A stretch of 43,217 bases of DNA from an uncultured Eubacteriales bacterium (GCA_949744075.1 CATJWI010000109.1:1-43217), one strand, 5' to 3'. Counted from the first letter of the stretch, positions 25,467 to 34,199 are shown. The notes: generated from the letters alone by a model not told the origin. Program-made: numbers and translations.

Positions 25467-26066
25467 ATGAACGTTGTATGTCTTGATATGGAGGGGGTTC
25501 TGGTCCCTGAGATCTGGATCGCCTTTGCCCAGGCCAGCGGCATCCCGGAGCTGAAACGGACTACCCGGGATGAGCCGGACTACGACAAACTGATGAGATG
25601 GCGGCTGGGTATCCTGAAGGAGCATGGCCTGGGGCTGAAGGAGATCCAGGCCACCATCGCCAGGATCGATCCCCTGCCCGGGGCCAAGGAGTTCCTGGAT
25701 GAGCTGCGCACCCTGACCCAGGTGATCATTTTGAGCGATACCTTCGAGCAGTTTGCCAAGCCTCTCATGGAAAAGCTGAACTGGCCCACCATTTTCTGCA
25801 ATACCCTGGAGGTGGCCTCCAGCGGGGAGATCACCGGGTTTCAAATGCGGTGTGAGAAGTCCAAGCTCACCACGGTGAAAGCCCTTCAGTCCTGCGGCTT
25901 TGAGACCATCGCCGCCGGGGACAGCTACAACGACCTGGGAATGATCCAACAGAGCAAGGCGGGCTTCCTCTTCAAGTCCACCGCCCAGATCAAGGCCGAC
26001 CACCCGGAGTTGGCCGCCTACGAGGAGTTTGATGAGCTACTGGCAGCCATTAAAGGGGCACTTTGA
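25467..26066 (+). CDS. thrH: Phosphoserine phosphatase / homoserine phosphotransferase (ThrH type)
   Basis: 199 aa HAD enzyme. It matches Pseudomonas ThrH closely: CLDMEGVLVPEIWIAFAQAS with nucleophile D7 and E9 in place of the second aspartate, TTRDEPDYDKLMRWRLGIL, VIILSDTFEQFAKPLM and AAGDSYNDLGMI. ThrH removes phosphate from phosphoserine and can transfer it to homoserine. It has an aminotransferase upstream and a DUF1015 gene downstream, both recurrent partners of the phosphorylated serine pathway. Confidence 0.93.
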   Translation: MNVVCLDMEGVLVPEIWIAFAQASGIPELKRTTRDEPDYDKLMRWRLGILKEHGLGLKEIQATIARIDPLPGAKEFLDELRTLTQVIILSDTFEQFAKPLMEKLNWPTIFCNTLEVASSGEITGFQMRCEKSKLTTVKALQSCGFETIAAGDSYNDLGMIQQSKAGFLFKSTAQIKADHPELAAYEEFDELLAAIKGAL

Positions 26067-26089
26067 GGATGAAGAAGGACGGTGGCGAT

Positions 26090-27373
26090 ATGAAACACAG
26101 CTTTGACGCATTGGCCTTTCGGCCTGCGGACATCCTGCTGCCCAAGGACTGTGAGTACAGCAAATGGGCGGTGGTGGCCTGTGACCAATATACCTCTCAG
26201 CCGGAATATTGGCAGCGTGTGGAGCGGTATGTGGGCCAGGCGCCCTCTGCCCTGCGGCTGATCCTGCCGGAGAATTGCCTGGAGGGGCCCAATGTGGAGA
26301 CCGACATCATGGAGATCAACAACACCATGACCCGGTACCTCCGGGAGGACCGTTTCAAGGAATTGTCCAGTGTCCTCATATACGTAGAGCGGCGGCTGCA
26401 AAACGGCCGTGTCCGCCGGGGACTGGTGGGGATGGTGGACCTGGAGCAGTACGACTATGAGCCGGGGACAGACGCCGCCGTCCGGGCCACCGAGGGAACG
26501 GTGATGAGCCGCATCCCGCCCCGGGTGGCGGTGCGGAAGAACGCCCCTATCGAGCTGCCCCACGTGATGCTCCTCTGCGACGACCCAGAAAAGACAGTGA
26601 TCGAGCCTCTGTCCGCCCGGAAGGAGCGGCTGGAGCCCCTCTATGACTTTGATCTGATGGAGAACAGCGGCCATGTGTCCGGTTGGCTTTTGGACGAGCA
26701 GGGGATGGATCATGTGGCCGCCAGTCTCCAAGCGCTGTGCAGTCCAGAGGCATTCCAGCGTAGGTATGGCCTAAAGGCGGGGGCGGCGGTTTTCCAATTC
26801 GCAGTGGGGGACGGTAACCACTCTCTAGCCACCGCCAAGGAGTGCTATGAGCGGCAGAAGCGGTTGACACCGCCGGATAAGTGGGCCGAGCTGCCTGCCC
26901 GGTATGCCCTGTGTGAAGTGGTTAACCTTCACGATACTTCTTTGGAATTTGAAGCCATCCATCGGGTGGTATTTAGCGTAAAGGGAAAAGACTTGCTGGA
27001 TGCTGTGCTCCAATCTTTCTCTAATGCCTATTTGGGCGAAGGAGAGGGACATGTCCTCCGCTATGTGTGGGAAGAGGGGGAGGGCGCCATTACGGTACCC
27101 CGTCCCACCCAGCAACTGCCTGTGGGGACCCTGCAGAGCTTTCTGGATCAATACGTGGCCGTCCACGGCGGGAGCATCGATTATATCCATGGGGCCGATG
27201 TGGCTGCCGATCTGGGCCGCCGGCCGGGGAATATGGCTTTTTTGCTGCCGGTCATGGGCAAAGATGAGTTGTTTCCCACTGTGATCCACGACGGCGTTCT
27301 GCCCCGGAAGACCTTCTCTATGGGGGAGGCGCATGATAAGCGCTTTTATTTAGAGGCCCGGAAGATCCGCTGA
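26090..27373 (+). CDS. DUF1015 family protein
   Basis: 427 aa from ATG 26090 (GGTGG and GAAGGA upstream; ATG 26069 is an alternative). The family core is clear: FDALAFRPADILLPKDCEYS, ACDQYTSQPEYWQRVE, LEQYDYEPG followed by ATEGTVMSRIPPRV, HVMLLCDDPEKTVIE, FAVGDGNHSLATAKECYE, and a C-terminal segment starting PTVIHDGVLPRKTFSMGEAH. The conserved charged and histidine residues suggest an enzyme, but no reaction is established. In Clostridia the gene typically neighbours serA and serC. Confidence 0.92.
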   Translation: MKHSFDALAFRPADILLPKDCEYSKWAVVACDQYTSQPEYWQRVERYVGQAPSALRLILPENCLEGPNVETDIMEINNTMTRYLREDRFKELSSVLIYVERRLQNGRVRRGLVGMVDLEQYDYEPGTDAAVRATEGTVMSRIPPRVAVRKNAPIELPHVMLLCDDPEKTVIEPLSARKERLEPLYDFDLMENSGHVSGWLLDEQGMDHVAASLQALCSPEAFQRRYGLKAGAAVFQFAVGDGNHSLATAKECYERQKRLTPPDKWAELPARYALCEVVNLHDTSLEFEAIHRVVFSVKGKDLLDAVLQSFSNAYLGEGEGHVLRYVWEEGEGAITVPRPTQQLPVGTLQSFLDQYVAVHGGSIDYIHGADVAADLGRRPGNMAFLLPVMGKDELFPTVIHDGVLPRKTFSMGEAHDKRFYLEARKIR

Positions 27374-27382
27374 GGAGGCGCC

Positions 27383-28243
27383 ATGTTGACCATCACAGTT
27401 GAGGCCCCTGCCAAGCTGAACCTAACCCTGGACGTGTTGGGGCGGCGGGAGGATGGCTACCATGAGATAAAAATGGTGATGCAGTCGGTCTCCCTGACGG
27501 ACAAGCTGACCCTGACCAGTGAGCCGGGGGAGGGGATCGTCCTGTCCACCAATCTGGGTTTTTTGCCCCTGGACGGCCGCAACCTTGCAGCCTCTGCCGC
27601 CCTGCGGCTGAAGGAGGCCACAGGGGCGGACTGGGGGCGGCTGGCTATTCGGCTGGAAAAGCATATCCCAGTCTGCGCCGGAACGGCGGGGGGCAGCTCT
27701 GACGCCGCCGCCGTTCTGCGGGGATTGAATCAGCTCTTGGGACTGGGGCTTTCCCGGGAGGAATTGGCTAAGATCGGGGCGGGGGTCGGCTCCGATGTAC
27801 CATACTGTGTCCTGGGGGGTACCGCCCTGGCCCGGGGCCGGGGGGAGGAAGTGACTCCGCTGCCGCCGTTGCCCCACTGCTGGGTGGTGATGGTGAAGCC
27901 CGCCTTCCCTGTCTCCACGCCGGAGCTCTTTGCCCAGCTGGACGGAAAAAAGCTGCGCTGTCATCCGGATACGGAGGGGATGCTGGAGGCATTGGCGGCA
28001 GGCGATCTGGCGGGGGTATCCCGTCGGCTGTTCAATGTGTTTGAGGAGGTGCTGGAGCCCCGGAAGCGGGAGCGGGTGGAGGAGTTGAAACGGCAGCTTC
28101 TCCACCAGGGGGCCCTGGGAGCCAGCATGAGTGGCACCGGTCCCACAGTCTTTGGCCTTTTTGACAGCAGGGAAAGGGCCGAGGAGGCATATGGAGAATT
28201 GAGACCCCGGCACCGAGATGCCTTTTTGGCAGAAACGTTATAG
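27383..28243 (+). CDS. ispE: 4-diphosphocytidyl-2-C-methyl-D-erythritol kinase
   Basis: 286 aa, usual length. GHMP kinase of the MEP isoprenoid pathway that phosphorylates CDP-ME. Motifs: APAKLNLTLDVLGRREDGYH at the N-terminus, the glycine-rich PVCAGTAGGSSDAAAVLRGL ATP loop, and ASMSGTGPTVFGLF near the C-terminus. GAGGAGG precedes the start. It ends the operon at a strong terminator. Confidence 0.96.
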   Translation: MLTITVEAPAKLNLTLDVLGRREDGYHEIKMVMQSVSLTDKLTLTSEPGEGIVLSTNLGFLPLDGRNLAASAALRLKEATGADWGRLAIRLEKHIPVCAGTAGGSSDAAAVLRGLNQLLGLGLSREELAKIGAGVGSDVPYCVLGGTALARGRGEEVTPLPPLPHCWVVMVKPAFPVSTPELFAQLDGKKLRCHPDTEGMLEALAAGDLAGVSRRLFNVFEEVLEPRKRERVEELKRQLLHQGALGASMSGTGPTVFGLFDSRERAEEAYGELRPRHRDAFLAETL

Positions 28244-28251
28244 AGCAAGAG

Positions 28252-28286
28252 AAAAGCCGTTCCGATATCCTCGGAACGGCTTTTTT
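28252..28286 (+). terminator. Rho-independent terminator after ispE
   Basis: A 14-bp perfect stem (AAAAGCCGTTCCGA with complement), loop TATCC, then TTTTTT. Confidence 0.93.
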
Positions 28287-28356
28287 GCGCAGCGGGGTTT
28301 AAGAATGGGATGACGGGGAAAAATGGACATACCTCACATAGAAAGGTGTGTTTGTT

Positions 28357-28980
28357 TTGGTACATGAGAAAAGGGACCGGCTTCGCCATTGGGAGATCTC
28401 GCTACTGTTTGGACTGGCCTTCGCCATGGTCGCCGCCCTCTGGGTCGCCGGGCAGCAAAAGTCTCTGGCGGAGCAGATGGTGCGTCTCCATGTGGTGGCG
28501 GTCTCCGACTCGGAGGAGGATCAGGCGGTAAAGCTGCTGGTTCGGGACGCGGTGTTGGACAGTGCCTCTCCCTGGTTGGAAGGGGCTGCTACTCAAGAGG
28601 AGGCCATGGCTGTGCTGGCGGAGCATTTGCCGGAGCTGGCCCGGATCGGGGCCGAGGCGGCAGGGGGACAGGTGGAGGTCACGGCCTCTCTGGAGGAAGA
28701 CGTCTGGTTTCCCACCAAGGAATACGACGACTTTGCCCTCCCAGCCGGGCGGTATGCCGCACTGCGGATCACGCTGGGGGAGGGAGAAGGCCACAACTGG
28801 TGGTGCGTAGTCTTTCCGCCCCTGTGCCTGGGCTCGGTGAGCGAGAGCGTGGCGGAAAAGGCGGGAAATTTTTCGGAGGATCAGGTGCAGTTGGTCACAG
28901 GGGAAAGCGAGGGGTATGTGGTAAAATTCAAAGCGATGGAGCTGCTGGGAGAGTTGGAGCAGTGGCTGGAAAGGGGGTGA
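28357..28980 (+). CDS. spoIIR: Stage II sporulation protein R
   Basis: 207 aa from TTG 28357, which has AAAGGTGTG about 7 nt upstream; GTG 28348 lies within that Shine-Dalgarno. N-terminal membrane segment or signal ([17 protein letters not shown]), then [20 protein letters not shown] and the diagnostic [15 protein letters not shown]. SpoIIR is secreted from the forespore and triggers SpoIIGA processing of pro-sigma-E in the mother cell. A sigma-F promoter is expected but was not clearly seen. Rubredoxin follows after 4 nt. Confidence 0.94.
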   Translation: MVHEKRDRLRHWEISLLFGLAFAMVAALWVAGQQKSLAEQMVRLHVVAVSDSEEDQAVKLLVRDAVLDSASPWLEGAATQEEAMAVLAEHLPELARIGAEAAGGQVEVTASLEEDVWFPTKEYDDFALPAGRYAALRITLGEGEGHNWWCVVFPPLCLGSVSESVAEKAGNFSEDQVQLVTGESEGYVVKFKAMELLGELEQWLERG

Positions 28981-28984
28981 GAGG

Positions 28985-29140
28985 ATGGAGAAATATGTGT
29001 GTACCGTTTGCGGCTATATCTATGACCCGGCCGAGGGGGACCATGGGAACTTGCCTCCCGGGACGCCCTGGGAAGAGGTACCTGAGAAATGGACCTGCCC
29101 GGTTTGCGGGGTAGGAAAAGAACTGTTTGAAAAGAAGTAA
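28985..29140 (+). CDS. Rubredoxin
   Basis: 51 aa. Classical sequence [20 protein letters not shown] with CxxCG at C6/C9 and CPVCGVGK at C38/C41, the four iron ligands, and the aromatic core residues. It transfers electrons to rubrerythrin, oxygen reductases and similar partners in anaerobes. GGGGGTGAGAGG precedes the ATG and overlaps the end of spoIIR, implying co-translation. A terminator follows immediately. Confidence 0.97.
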   Translation: MEKYVCTVCGYIYDPAEGDHGNLPPGTPWEEVPEKWTCPVCGVGKELFEKK

Positions 29141-29177
29141 AAGAGAGCCGCTGCCGAGGCCGGCAGCGGCTCTCTTT
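29140..29177. terminator. Bidirectional terminator between rubredoxin and P1 peptidase genes
   Basis: A 17-bp perfect stem (AAAGAGAGCCGCTGCCG and complement), AGGC loop, A/T-rich ends on both sides. Confidence 0.93.
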
Positions 29178-30232
29178 TACTGTTCTATCGATTGCCCTGG
29201 CTTCCATAGGTCGAGAAGAGACCAAACCGTTTTCCGATCCCATCCGGTACAGGTCCGGGCGGTAAAAAGGCAATTGAGCACAGCTTCCTCCACACATTCC
29301 GCCGCGGCCCGGAAGGGGAGGTCCATCTTCTCCTCGTGGAAGGCGGAGACCTGGCGAATGGCGGCTTCCGCCCTGGGATCAAAGGGATTGGCGGTGGAAA
29401 AGGCCAGGAAGACCTCGCCGCTACCGTGGCCGATATAGGAGCCCAGGCGGGCAAGTCCCACCGATGCTCGCTTGGCCACGCGGCCCAGCTGGCGGCTGTC
29501 CAGGGGTAGGTCGGTAGCCAAGAGAACAATGCAGGAGCCAACGTCGGACTCCTTGGCGGCTTTGGCCTGGTCCAGCCGGGGACCGATGTGGTCACCGCAG
29601 ATGGTCAGATCCTTCATGCTGCCATGGTTGGCCAGGACCAGAGCGCCCAAGGTATAACAGTTTCCATCCACCTCTAAGAGCCGGGAGGCGGAGCCAATGC
29701 CGCCCTTCAGGCCGTGGCATACCATGCCTTTGCCGGCACCCACGTCTCCCTCTTCAAAGTCCGGGGAGGCGGCGGCAAGGGCGGCCATGACGTGTTCTCT
29801 GCCGACGCCGCGGCGCTGGATATGATTGAGCCCGCCGTCGTTGCACTCGCAGACCACGGGATTGACCGAACGGACGTCGATCCCCTCTGCTTCACCGCGA
29901 GTCACCATGTATTCCACGATGGCGTCGTGGACCAGCCCAACGTTTAACGTGTTGGTGAGGGTGATGGGGGTCTCCAAAGTGCCCAGCTCCTCCACCTGGA
30001 CCAGCCCCAGGGATTTGCCGAAGCCATTGAGAACAAAAGCGGCGGCCGGTAGCTTGTGGGTAAAGGGGTTCTCTGGACAGGGGAGGAGGACGGTGACCCC
30101 GGTCTTGAATTCCGAAGTGTCGACAGTACAATGGCCCAGGGTGAGGCCGGGGACGTCGGTGATTTTGTTGCGCCTGCCGGGGGGAAGCTCTCCCACGAAA
30201 AAATCGTGATCACGGGCACGAAGCTGGGACAT
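29177..30232 (-). CDS. P1 family peptidase (DmpA/L-aminopeptidase-D-esterase type)
   Basis: 351 aa from ATG 30232 with AAGGAGGAG upstream. N-terminal nucleophile hydrolase that self-cleaves at Gly-Ser: the site is G204-S205 in LVLANHGSMKDLTI, giving alpha and beta chains. ITDVPGLTLGHCTVD, GFGKSLGLVQVEELGTLETP, VCECNDGGLN and GMVCHGLKGGIGSASR are family signatures. Activity may be D-stereospecific or beta-aminopeptidase. It has no signal peptide, so it is cytosolic. Confidence 0.92.
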   Translation of the reverse strand: MSQLRARDHDFFVGELPPGRRNKITDVPGLTLGHCTVDTSEFKTGVTVLLPCPENPFTHKLPAAAFVLNGFGKSLGLVQVEELGTLETPITLTNTLNVGLVHDAIVEYMVTRGEAEGIDVRSVNPVVCECNDGGLNHIQRRGVGREHVMAALAAASPDFEEGDVGAGKGMVCHGLKGGIGSASRLLEVDGNCYTLGALVLANHGSMKDLTICGDHIGPRLDQAKAAKESDVGSCIVLLATDLPLDSRQLGRVAKRASVGLARLGSYIGHGSGEVFLAFSTANPFDPRAEAAIRQVSAFHEEKMDLPFRAAAECVEEAVLNCLFTARTCTGWDRKTVWSLLDLWKPGQSIEQ

Positions 30233-30272
30233 GCAGATCTCCTCCTTATGGTTGAACAATATTCTGCATCTA

Positions 30273-30301
30273 TTGTACCTGATGGGGAGGGGAGCGTCAA
30301 T
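30273..30301 (-). promoter_or_regulatory. Promoter of P1 peptidase gene
   Basis: On the minus strand, a TTGACG -35 box (about 30301-30296), a 17-bp spacer and TACAAT at about 30278-30273, some 40 nt upstream of the start codon. Confidence 0.75.
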
Positions 30302-30579
30302 GAAAACAAAAAGGGAGGAGGGCAAAAGAAAAAATCTATGGGGAACGCCCATTGCTTTTTTGGGGCCGGACCTATAATATGGTTTTGACTATTTTATAGG
30401 AGCAAAGGTCCAAAGGAAAAAGGAGCAATTGCCTGTTTTTGCAAGGCCAAATCATCCCTTGTTCACAACAGACGGAAAATCAGCGCATTTGGATGGGGCT
30501 TTTTCTGGGACAGTGGCATTCGGCGGGATGGTAGAATAGACATATCATGTGAACTGAATGAAAGTTTCTGGGCTTTAAC
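30302..30579. other. Intergenic stretch without a recognisable gene
   Basis: About 280 bp between the P1 peptidase promoter and the holA promoter. It holds no convincing reading frame. It contains a TATAAT at about 30373, a GGACCT/AGGTCC inverted pair about 40 bp apart (30368-30410) and several short A- and T-runs, but no clear terminator. A small RNA is possible but unsupported. Confidence 0.4.
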
Positions 30580-30608
30580 TTGCAAAAATGCGCGTGCTGT
30601 GATATACT
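30580..30608 (+). promoter_or_regulatory. Promoter of holA operon
   Basis: TTGCAA at 30580-30585, a 17-bp spacer and TATACT at 30603-30608 with extended TGn, 35 nt before the holA start. Confidence 0.8.
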
Positions 30609-30642
30609 GGCTTCACGCCTCACAAAAGAAAAGGAGACCGCT

Positions 30643-31680
30643 ATGGCGTTCAAAAAGAAAACCGACGATACTGCCTACCGGGAGTTTAAAAAGGACCTGG
30701 CCGGAGGAAACCTGGGGAGTCTCTATTTGTTTCACGGGGAGGAGACTTATTTGCGGGACCATTACCTGGGAAAAATGAAGGAAGCCCTTCTGACCGGCGG
30801 ACTGGATGACTTTAACTACCATACGCTGCCGGCCAAGGATTTTTCTTTCCGCCGGCTCCAGGAGTTGGTGGACGCCATGCCCATGATGAGCGAGCGCACC
30901 TTAGTGGTGGTCTACGACTACGATATGTATAAGGGAGATAAAGAGGCGATAATAGAGCTCCTTTCCGACCTGCCGGAGTACCTGTGCCTGGTGTTTGTCT
31001 ACGATGTGATCGAGTATAAGCCGGACAACCGCTCCAAGCTGGCCAAGCTGGTGAAGGAAAGGGGAAAGGTAGTTGATTTTGCCCGCCAGGAGCAGGGAGA
31101 TCTGACCGACTGGATCGCCCGGCGATTCCATGCCCAGGGCCATGATATCAGCACAGAGGACGCCCGGTACCTTATTTTCCTCTGCGGTGACCTGATGACA
31201 GGGCTTATCTCGGAGATCGGCAAGATCGGGGCCTACGCCGGGGAGAAACGGGTGACCCGGCGGGATATCGACGCGGTGGCCACGCCCCAGCTGGATGCGG
31301 TGGTGTTTCAACTGACTGACGCGGTGGCCGGCGGAAATTTTGATAAGGCGTTTTCGGTTCTGGGGGATCTGCTCCACATGCAGGAGGCCCCTATTATGAT
31401 CCTCTCCGTGCTGGGGCGGCAGTTCCGGCAGCTCTATACGGCCCGGCTGGCCATTGAAAACGGGCGGCGGACCGATTGGCTCATGGAGTTGTGGGGGATG
31501 CGCTCGGCCTATCCGGCGGAAAAACTGATGCAATCGGCCCGCAGGTTCTCCCTGGAATGGTGCCGAAGGGCGGTGCTCCGCTGTGAGGAGACCGACCTGG
31601 TCCTGAAGTCCACCGGGGCGGACGGCCGGGAGGCTTTAACAGAGCTTTTGCTGGAGCTGGCGCAGAAAAGGATCGCCTGA
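30643..31680 (+). CDS. holA: DNA polymerase III delta subunit
   Basis: 345 aa from ATG 30643 with AAAAGGAG upstream. Clamp-loader delta subunit: LYLFHGEETYLRDHYLGKMK, DAMPMMSERTLVVVYD, YLCLVFVYDVIEYKPDNRSK, and C-terminal SVLGRQFRQLYTARL. The protein opens the beta clamp; its degenerate AAA+ domain has no Walker A, as usual. First gene of a run with the DUF4914 gene, rnmV and a kinase gene. Confidence 0.93.
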   Translation: MAFKKKTDDTAYREFKKDLAGGNLGSLYLFHGEETYLRDHYLGKMKEALLTGGLDDFNYHTLPAKDFSFRRLQELVDAMPMMSERTLVVVYDYDMYKGDKEAIIELLSDLPEYLCLVFVYDVIEYKPDNRSKLAKLVKERGKVVDFARQEQGDLTDWIARRFHAQGHDISTEDARYLIFLCGDLMTGLISEIGKIGAYAGEKRVTRRDIDAVATPQLDAVVFQLTDAVAGGNFDKAFSVLGDLLHMQEAPIMILSVLGRQFRQLYTARLAIENGRRTDWLMELWGMRSAYPAEKLMQSARRFSLEWCRRAVLRCEETDLVLKSTGADGREALTELLLELAQKRIA

Positions 31681-31713
31681 GGGTTCGATCATAAGAAAGC
31701 GAGGTTGCTTATT

Positions 31714-33588
31714 TTGAATATATGGATGGAACGGTTCCGGCTCCCGGAGGAGTTGGCGCAGGTGGTGGAGCGAAGTCCCAGCGTCATTGTGCCCGAGAGC
31801 AAGGAGACCTTGTACGAACTGATTTTCGGCAACAATCATGCCGATCAGATCGAGGTGAGCTACGAGATCGGCGGCAAGCTGGTGCGGGAGGCCAGTGTGG
31901 TCCGTTGCCGGAACGGAGCGGTGGTGAACTTTGAGGAGGACTATATGCGCCGCCGGGACCCGGACAGTATGCGCATTGCCGATGACGGGCCCACTGACAA
32001 ACCCCAGTTCCAGGATACTTATGGTTACCCCTTTGCGGAGGCGCGGCAAAAGACGATGGAGTGGCTTTCCACTCAGGAGTTGGTAGTGGTGCCCTTTATG
32101 GCGGGGGGTTATGACTACGGTTACGAGTCGGTGCTGGTCTGCCCCCGGAACGCAGCCTTTTTTGCCTTTGCCATTGCTCAGATCCAGGCGTTTGTAAACA
32201 TCCGGGAGGTGAACGGATTCACGCCCCGGGCGATCATCTATGTGGCCCCGCCCTTCCGGCATATCCTCTTTGGGGGGAAGCAGGTGGTGGTCCATGACCG
32301 CAGTAAGACCCTGCACGAGATCTTTGCCTATAATCTTTACCCTGGCCCCTCTGCCAAAAAAGGGGTCTACAGCGTGTTGCTGGATATTGGAGAACAGGAG
32401 GGCTGGGTCACGGCCCATGCCTCCGCTGCCCGGATCATCACCCCCTATGAAAACGAGATGGTGATGATGCACGAGGGGGCCTCCGGCGGCGGAAAGAGCG
32501 AGCTGCTGCAGGATGTGCGCAGGGAAGAGGACGGCCGGGTGCTGGTGGGGGTCAACACCATGACAGGGACCCGGCATTACATCAGCATGAGCGATACCTG
32601 TACCATCGATCCGGTGACCGACGATATGGCCATGTGCAAGCCGGAGTTTCAGCCTGCCAACGGAAAGCTGGCCTTGGCGGATGGGGAGGACGGCTGGTTT
32701 GTCCGGGTGGACGGCATCAATGAATACGGAAACGACCCCACCTATGAGCGGATCTCCATCCACACCAAGGAGCCGCTGATGTTCTTTAACCTGCAGGGGA
32801 TCCCCAAGGCCACCTGCCTGCTCTGGGAGCATGCAGTGGATTCCGACGGTAGCTACTGCCCCAATCCCCGGGTCATCATTCCCCGGCGGATGATCGACCG
32901 GGTGGTCCAGGGGACCGTAGAGGTGGACGTGCGCAGCTTTGGTGTGCGGATGCCACCGGCTACGGCGGAGCATCCAAGCTACGGTATTGTGGGGCTGATG
33001 CATATCCTGCCTCCCGCCCTTGCCTGGCTGTGGCGGCTGGTGGCCCCCAGAGGGTATAACAACCCCAGCATCAACGAGGGTACGGCTCTGGCCAGTGAGG
33101 GGGTGGGCTCTTACTGGCCCTTTGCCACCGGGCAGCGGGTCCGGCAGGCCAACCTGCTGATGGAGCAGATCCTGCGCTGCCCAGCCACCCGGTATGTGCT
33201 GATCCCCAACCAGCACATCGGTATTTATGAGATCGGGTTCTCCGCTGAGTGGATCGCCCGGGAGTACCTGGCCCGGCGGGGTGGGGTGAATTTTCGCCTG
33301 GACCGGCTGGTGCCCGCCCGGTGCCCCATCCTGGGATACAGCCTGAAGGAGATGAAGGTGGACGGTCAGTATATCTCCCCCAAATTCCTCCGCCCGGAGC
33401 TTCAGGAGCTGCTGGGGCTGGAGGGCTATGACAAGGGGGCCCGGCAGCTGACGGAATTTTTTGACCGGGAGCTGGCGGTCTATGATACCCCTGAGCTGCA
33501 TCCCACCGGAAAGCGTATCATCGATTGCTTCCGGAAGGGCGGGACACTGGAGGACTACTGCGCCATCCTGCCACTGGGGTTGGAGTAA
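31714..33588 (+). CDS. DUF4914 family protein with P-loop
   Basis: 624 aa. TTG 31714 is preferred as start: GAGG lies 9 nt upstream, whereas TTG 31705 abuts it and ATG 31726 is 21 nt away. I recognise the sequence as DUF4914: PSVIVPESKETLYELIFG, YMRRRDPDSMRIADDGPTDK, LHEIFAYNLYPGPSAKKGVY, VDVRSFGVRMPPATAEHPSY and ILPPALAWLWRLVAPRG. A Walker-A-like GASGGGKS spans residues 255-262 with K261, implying nucleotide binding; the glycine-rich loop recalls ATP-type PEP carboxykinase or HPr-kinase P-loops. Cytosolic, function unknown. It follows holA by 33 nt and precedes rnmV by 5 nt. Confidence 0.85.
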   Translation: MNIWMERFRLPEELAQVVERSPSVIVPESKETLYELIFGNNHADQIEVSYEIGGKLVREASVVRCRNGAVVNFEEDYMRRRDPDSMRIADDGPTDKPQFQDTYGYPFAEARQKTMEWLSTQELVVVPFMAGGYDYGYESVLVCPRNAAFFAFAIAQIQAFVNIREVNGFTPRAIIYVAPPFRHILFGGKQVVVHDRSKTLHEIFAYNLYPGPSAKKGVYSVLLDIGEQEGWVTAHASAARIITPYENEMVMMHEGASGGGKSELLQDVRREEDGRVLVGVNTMTGTRHYISMSDTCTIDPVTDDMAMCKPEFQPANGKLALADGEDGWFVRVDGINEYGNDPTYERISIHTKEPLMFFNLQGIPKATCLLWEHAVDSDGSYCPNPRVIIPRRMIDRVVQGTVEVDVRSFGVRMPPATAEHPSYGIVGLMHILPPALAWLWRLVAPRGYNNPSINEGTALASEGVGSYWPFATGQRVRQANLLMEQILRCPATRYVLIPNQHIGIYEIGFSAEWIAREYLARRGGVNFRLDRLVPARCPILGYSLKEMKVDGQYISPKFLRPELQELLGLEGYDKGARQLTEFFDRELAVYDTPELHPTGKRIIDCFRKGGTLEDYCAILPLGLE

Positions 33589-33593
33589 AGACC

Positions 33594-34199
33594 ATGGTAA
33601 AGATAAAGGAAGCCATTGTAGTAGAGGGGAGATACGATAAAAACACCCTCTCTCAGGTGGTGGACGCCGTTATTTTGGAGACCTCGGGCTTTGGGATCTT
33701 TCGGGATGAGGAACGGCTGGCCCTTCTGCGGAGAATAGGGGCGGAGCGGGGGCTGATCCTTCTCACCGATTCCGACGGGGCCGGGTTTGTCATCCGCAAC
33801 TATTTAAAGGGGGCGGTAGATCCGTCTCTGGTGAAGCACGCCTATATCCCGGACCGGCCGGGCAAAGAGCGGCGGAAGCGGCGCCCGGGCAAGGAGGGAA
33901 AGCTGGGTGTGGAGGGGATGTCCCCCCAGGTTTTGCTGGAAGCTCTCCGTCAGGCGGGAGCCACCTTTTTGGAGGGGGAGAGTAGGCCTATACTGCCCAG
34001 GAGAAAAATCACCAAGGCGGACCTTTATTTCGCCGGACTCTCTGGCACTCCTGACGCGGCGGAAAACCGACGGCAGCTTCTGAAGCGGCTGGACCTGCCA
34101 GAGCACATGACAGCCAACGCCATGCTGGAGGCACTGAACGTGCTCTATGGGTACGAGGGTCTGGTGCAGATGGGGAGCCTGGAGGGGGAGGAAGGATGA
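33594..34199 (+). CDS. rnmV: Ribonuclease M5
   Basis: 201 aa from ATG 33594 with GGAG about 8 nt upstream. Toprim domain: KEAIVVEGRYDKNTLSQVV (catalytic glutamate), FGIFRDEERLALL and LLTDSDGAGFVIRNYL (DxD). The C-terminal DUF4093 region includes KITKADLYFAGLSG. RNase M5 matures 5S rRNA together with L18. In many Firmicutes it sits beside ksgA, but here it lies beside a kinase gene, overlapping it by ATGA. Confidence 0.93.
   Translation: MVKIKEAIVVEGRYDKNTLSQVVDAVILETSGFGIFRDEERLALLRRIGAERGLILLTDSDGAGFVIRNYLKGAVDPSLVKHAYIPDRPGKERRKRRPGKEGKLGVEGMSPQVLLEALRQAGATFLEGESRPILPRRKITKADLYFAGLSGTPDAAENRRQLLKRLDLPEHMTANAMLEALNVLYGYEGLVQMGSLEGEEG

Noticed and set aside
30368-30420. TATAAT plus GGACCT/AGGTCC dyad as a small-RNA gene
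   Set aside because: The best -35 candidate gives only a 15-bp spacer and no terminator follows; evidence is too thin for an RNA call.
31636-33501. 621-codon open frame on the minus strand opposite the DUF4914 gene
   Set aside because: Antisense shadow produced by GC-rich codon bias; the translation has no domain, is rich in His/Pro/Gly and lacks a Shine-Dalgarno, while the plus strand encodes a recognised family.
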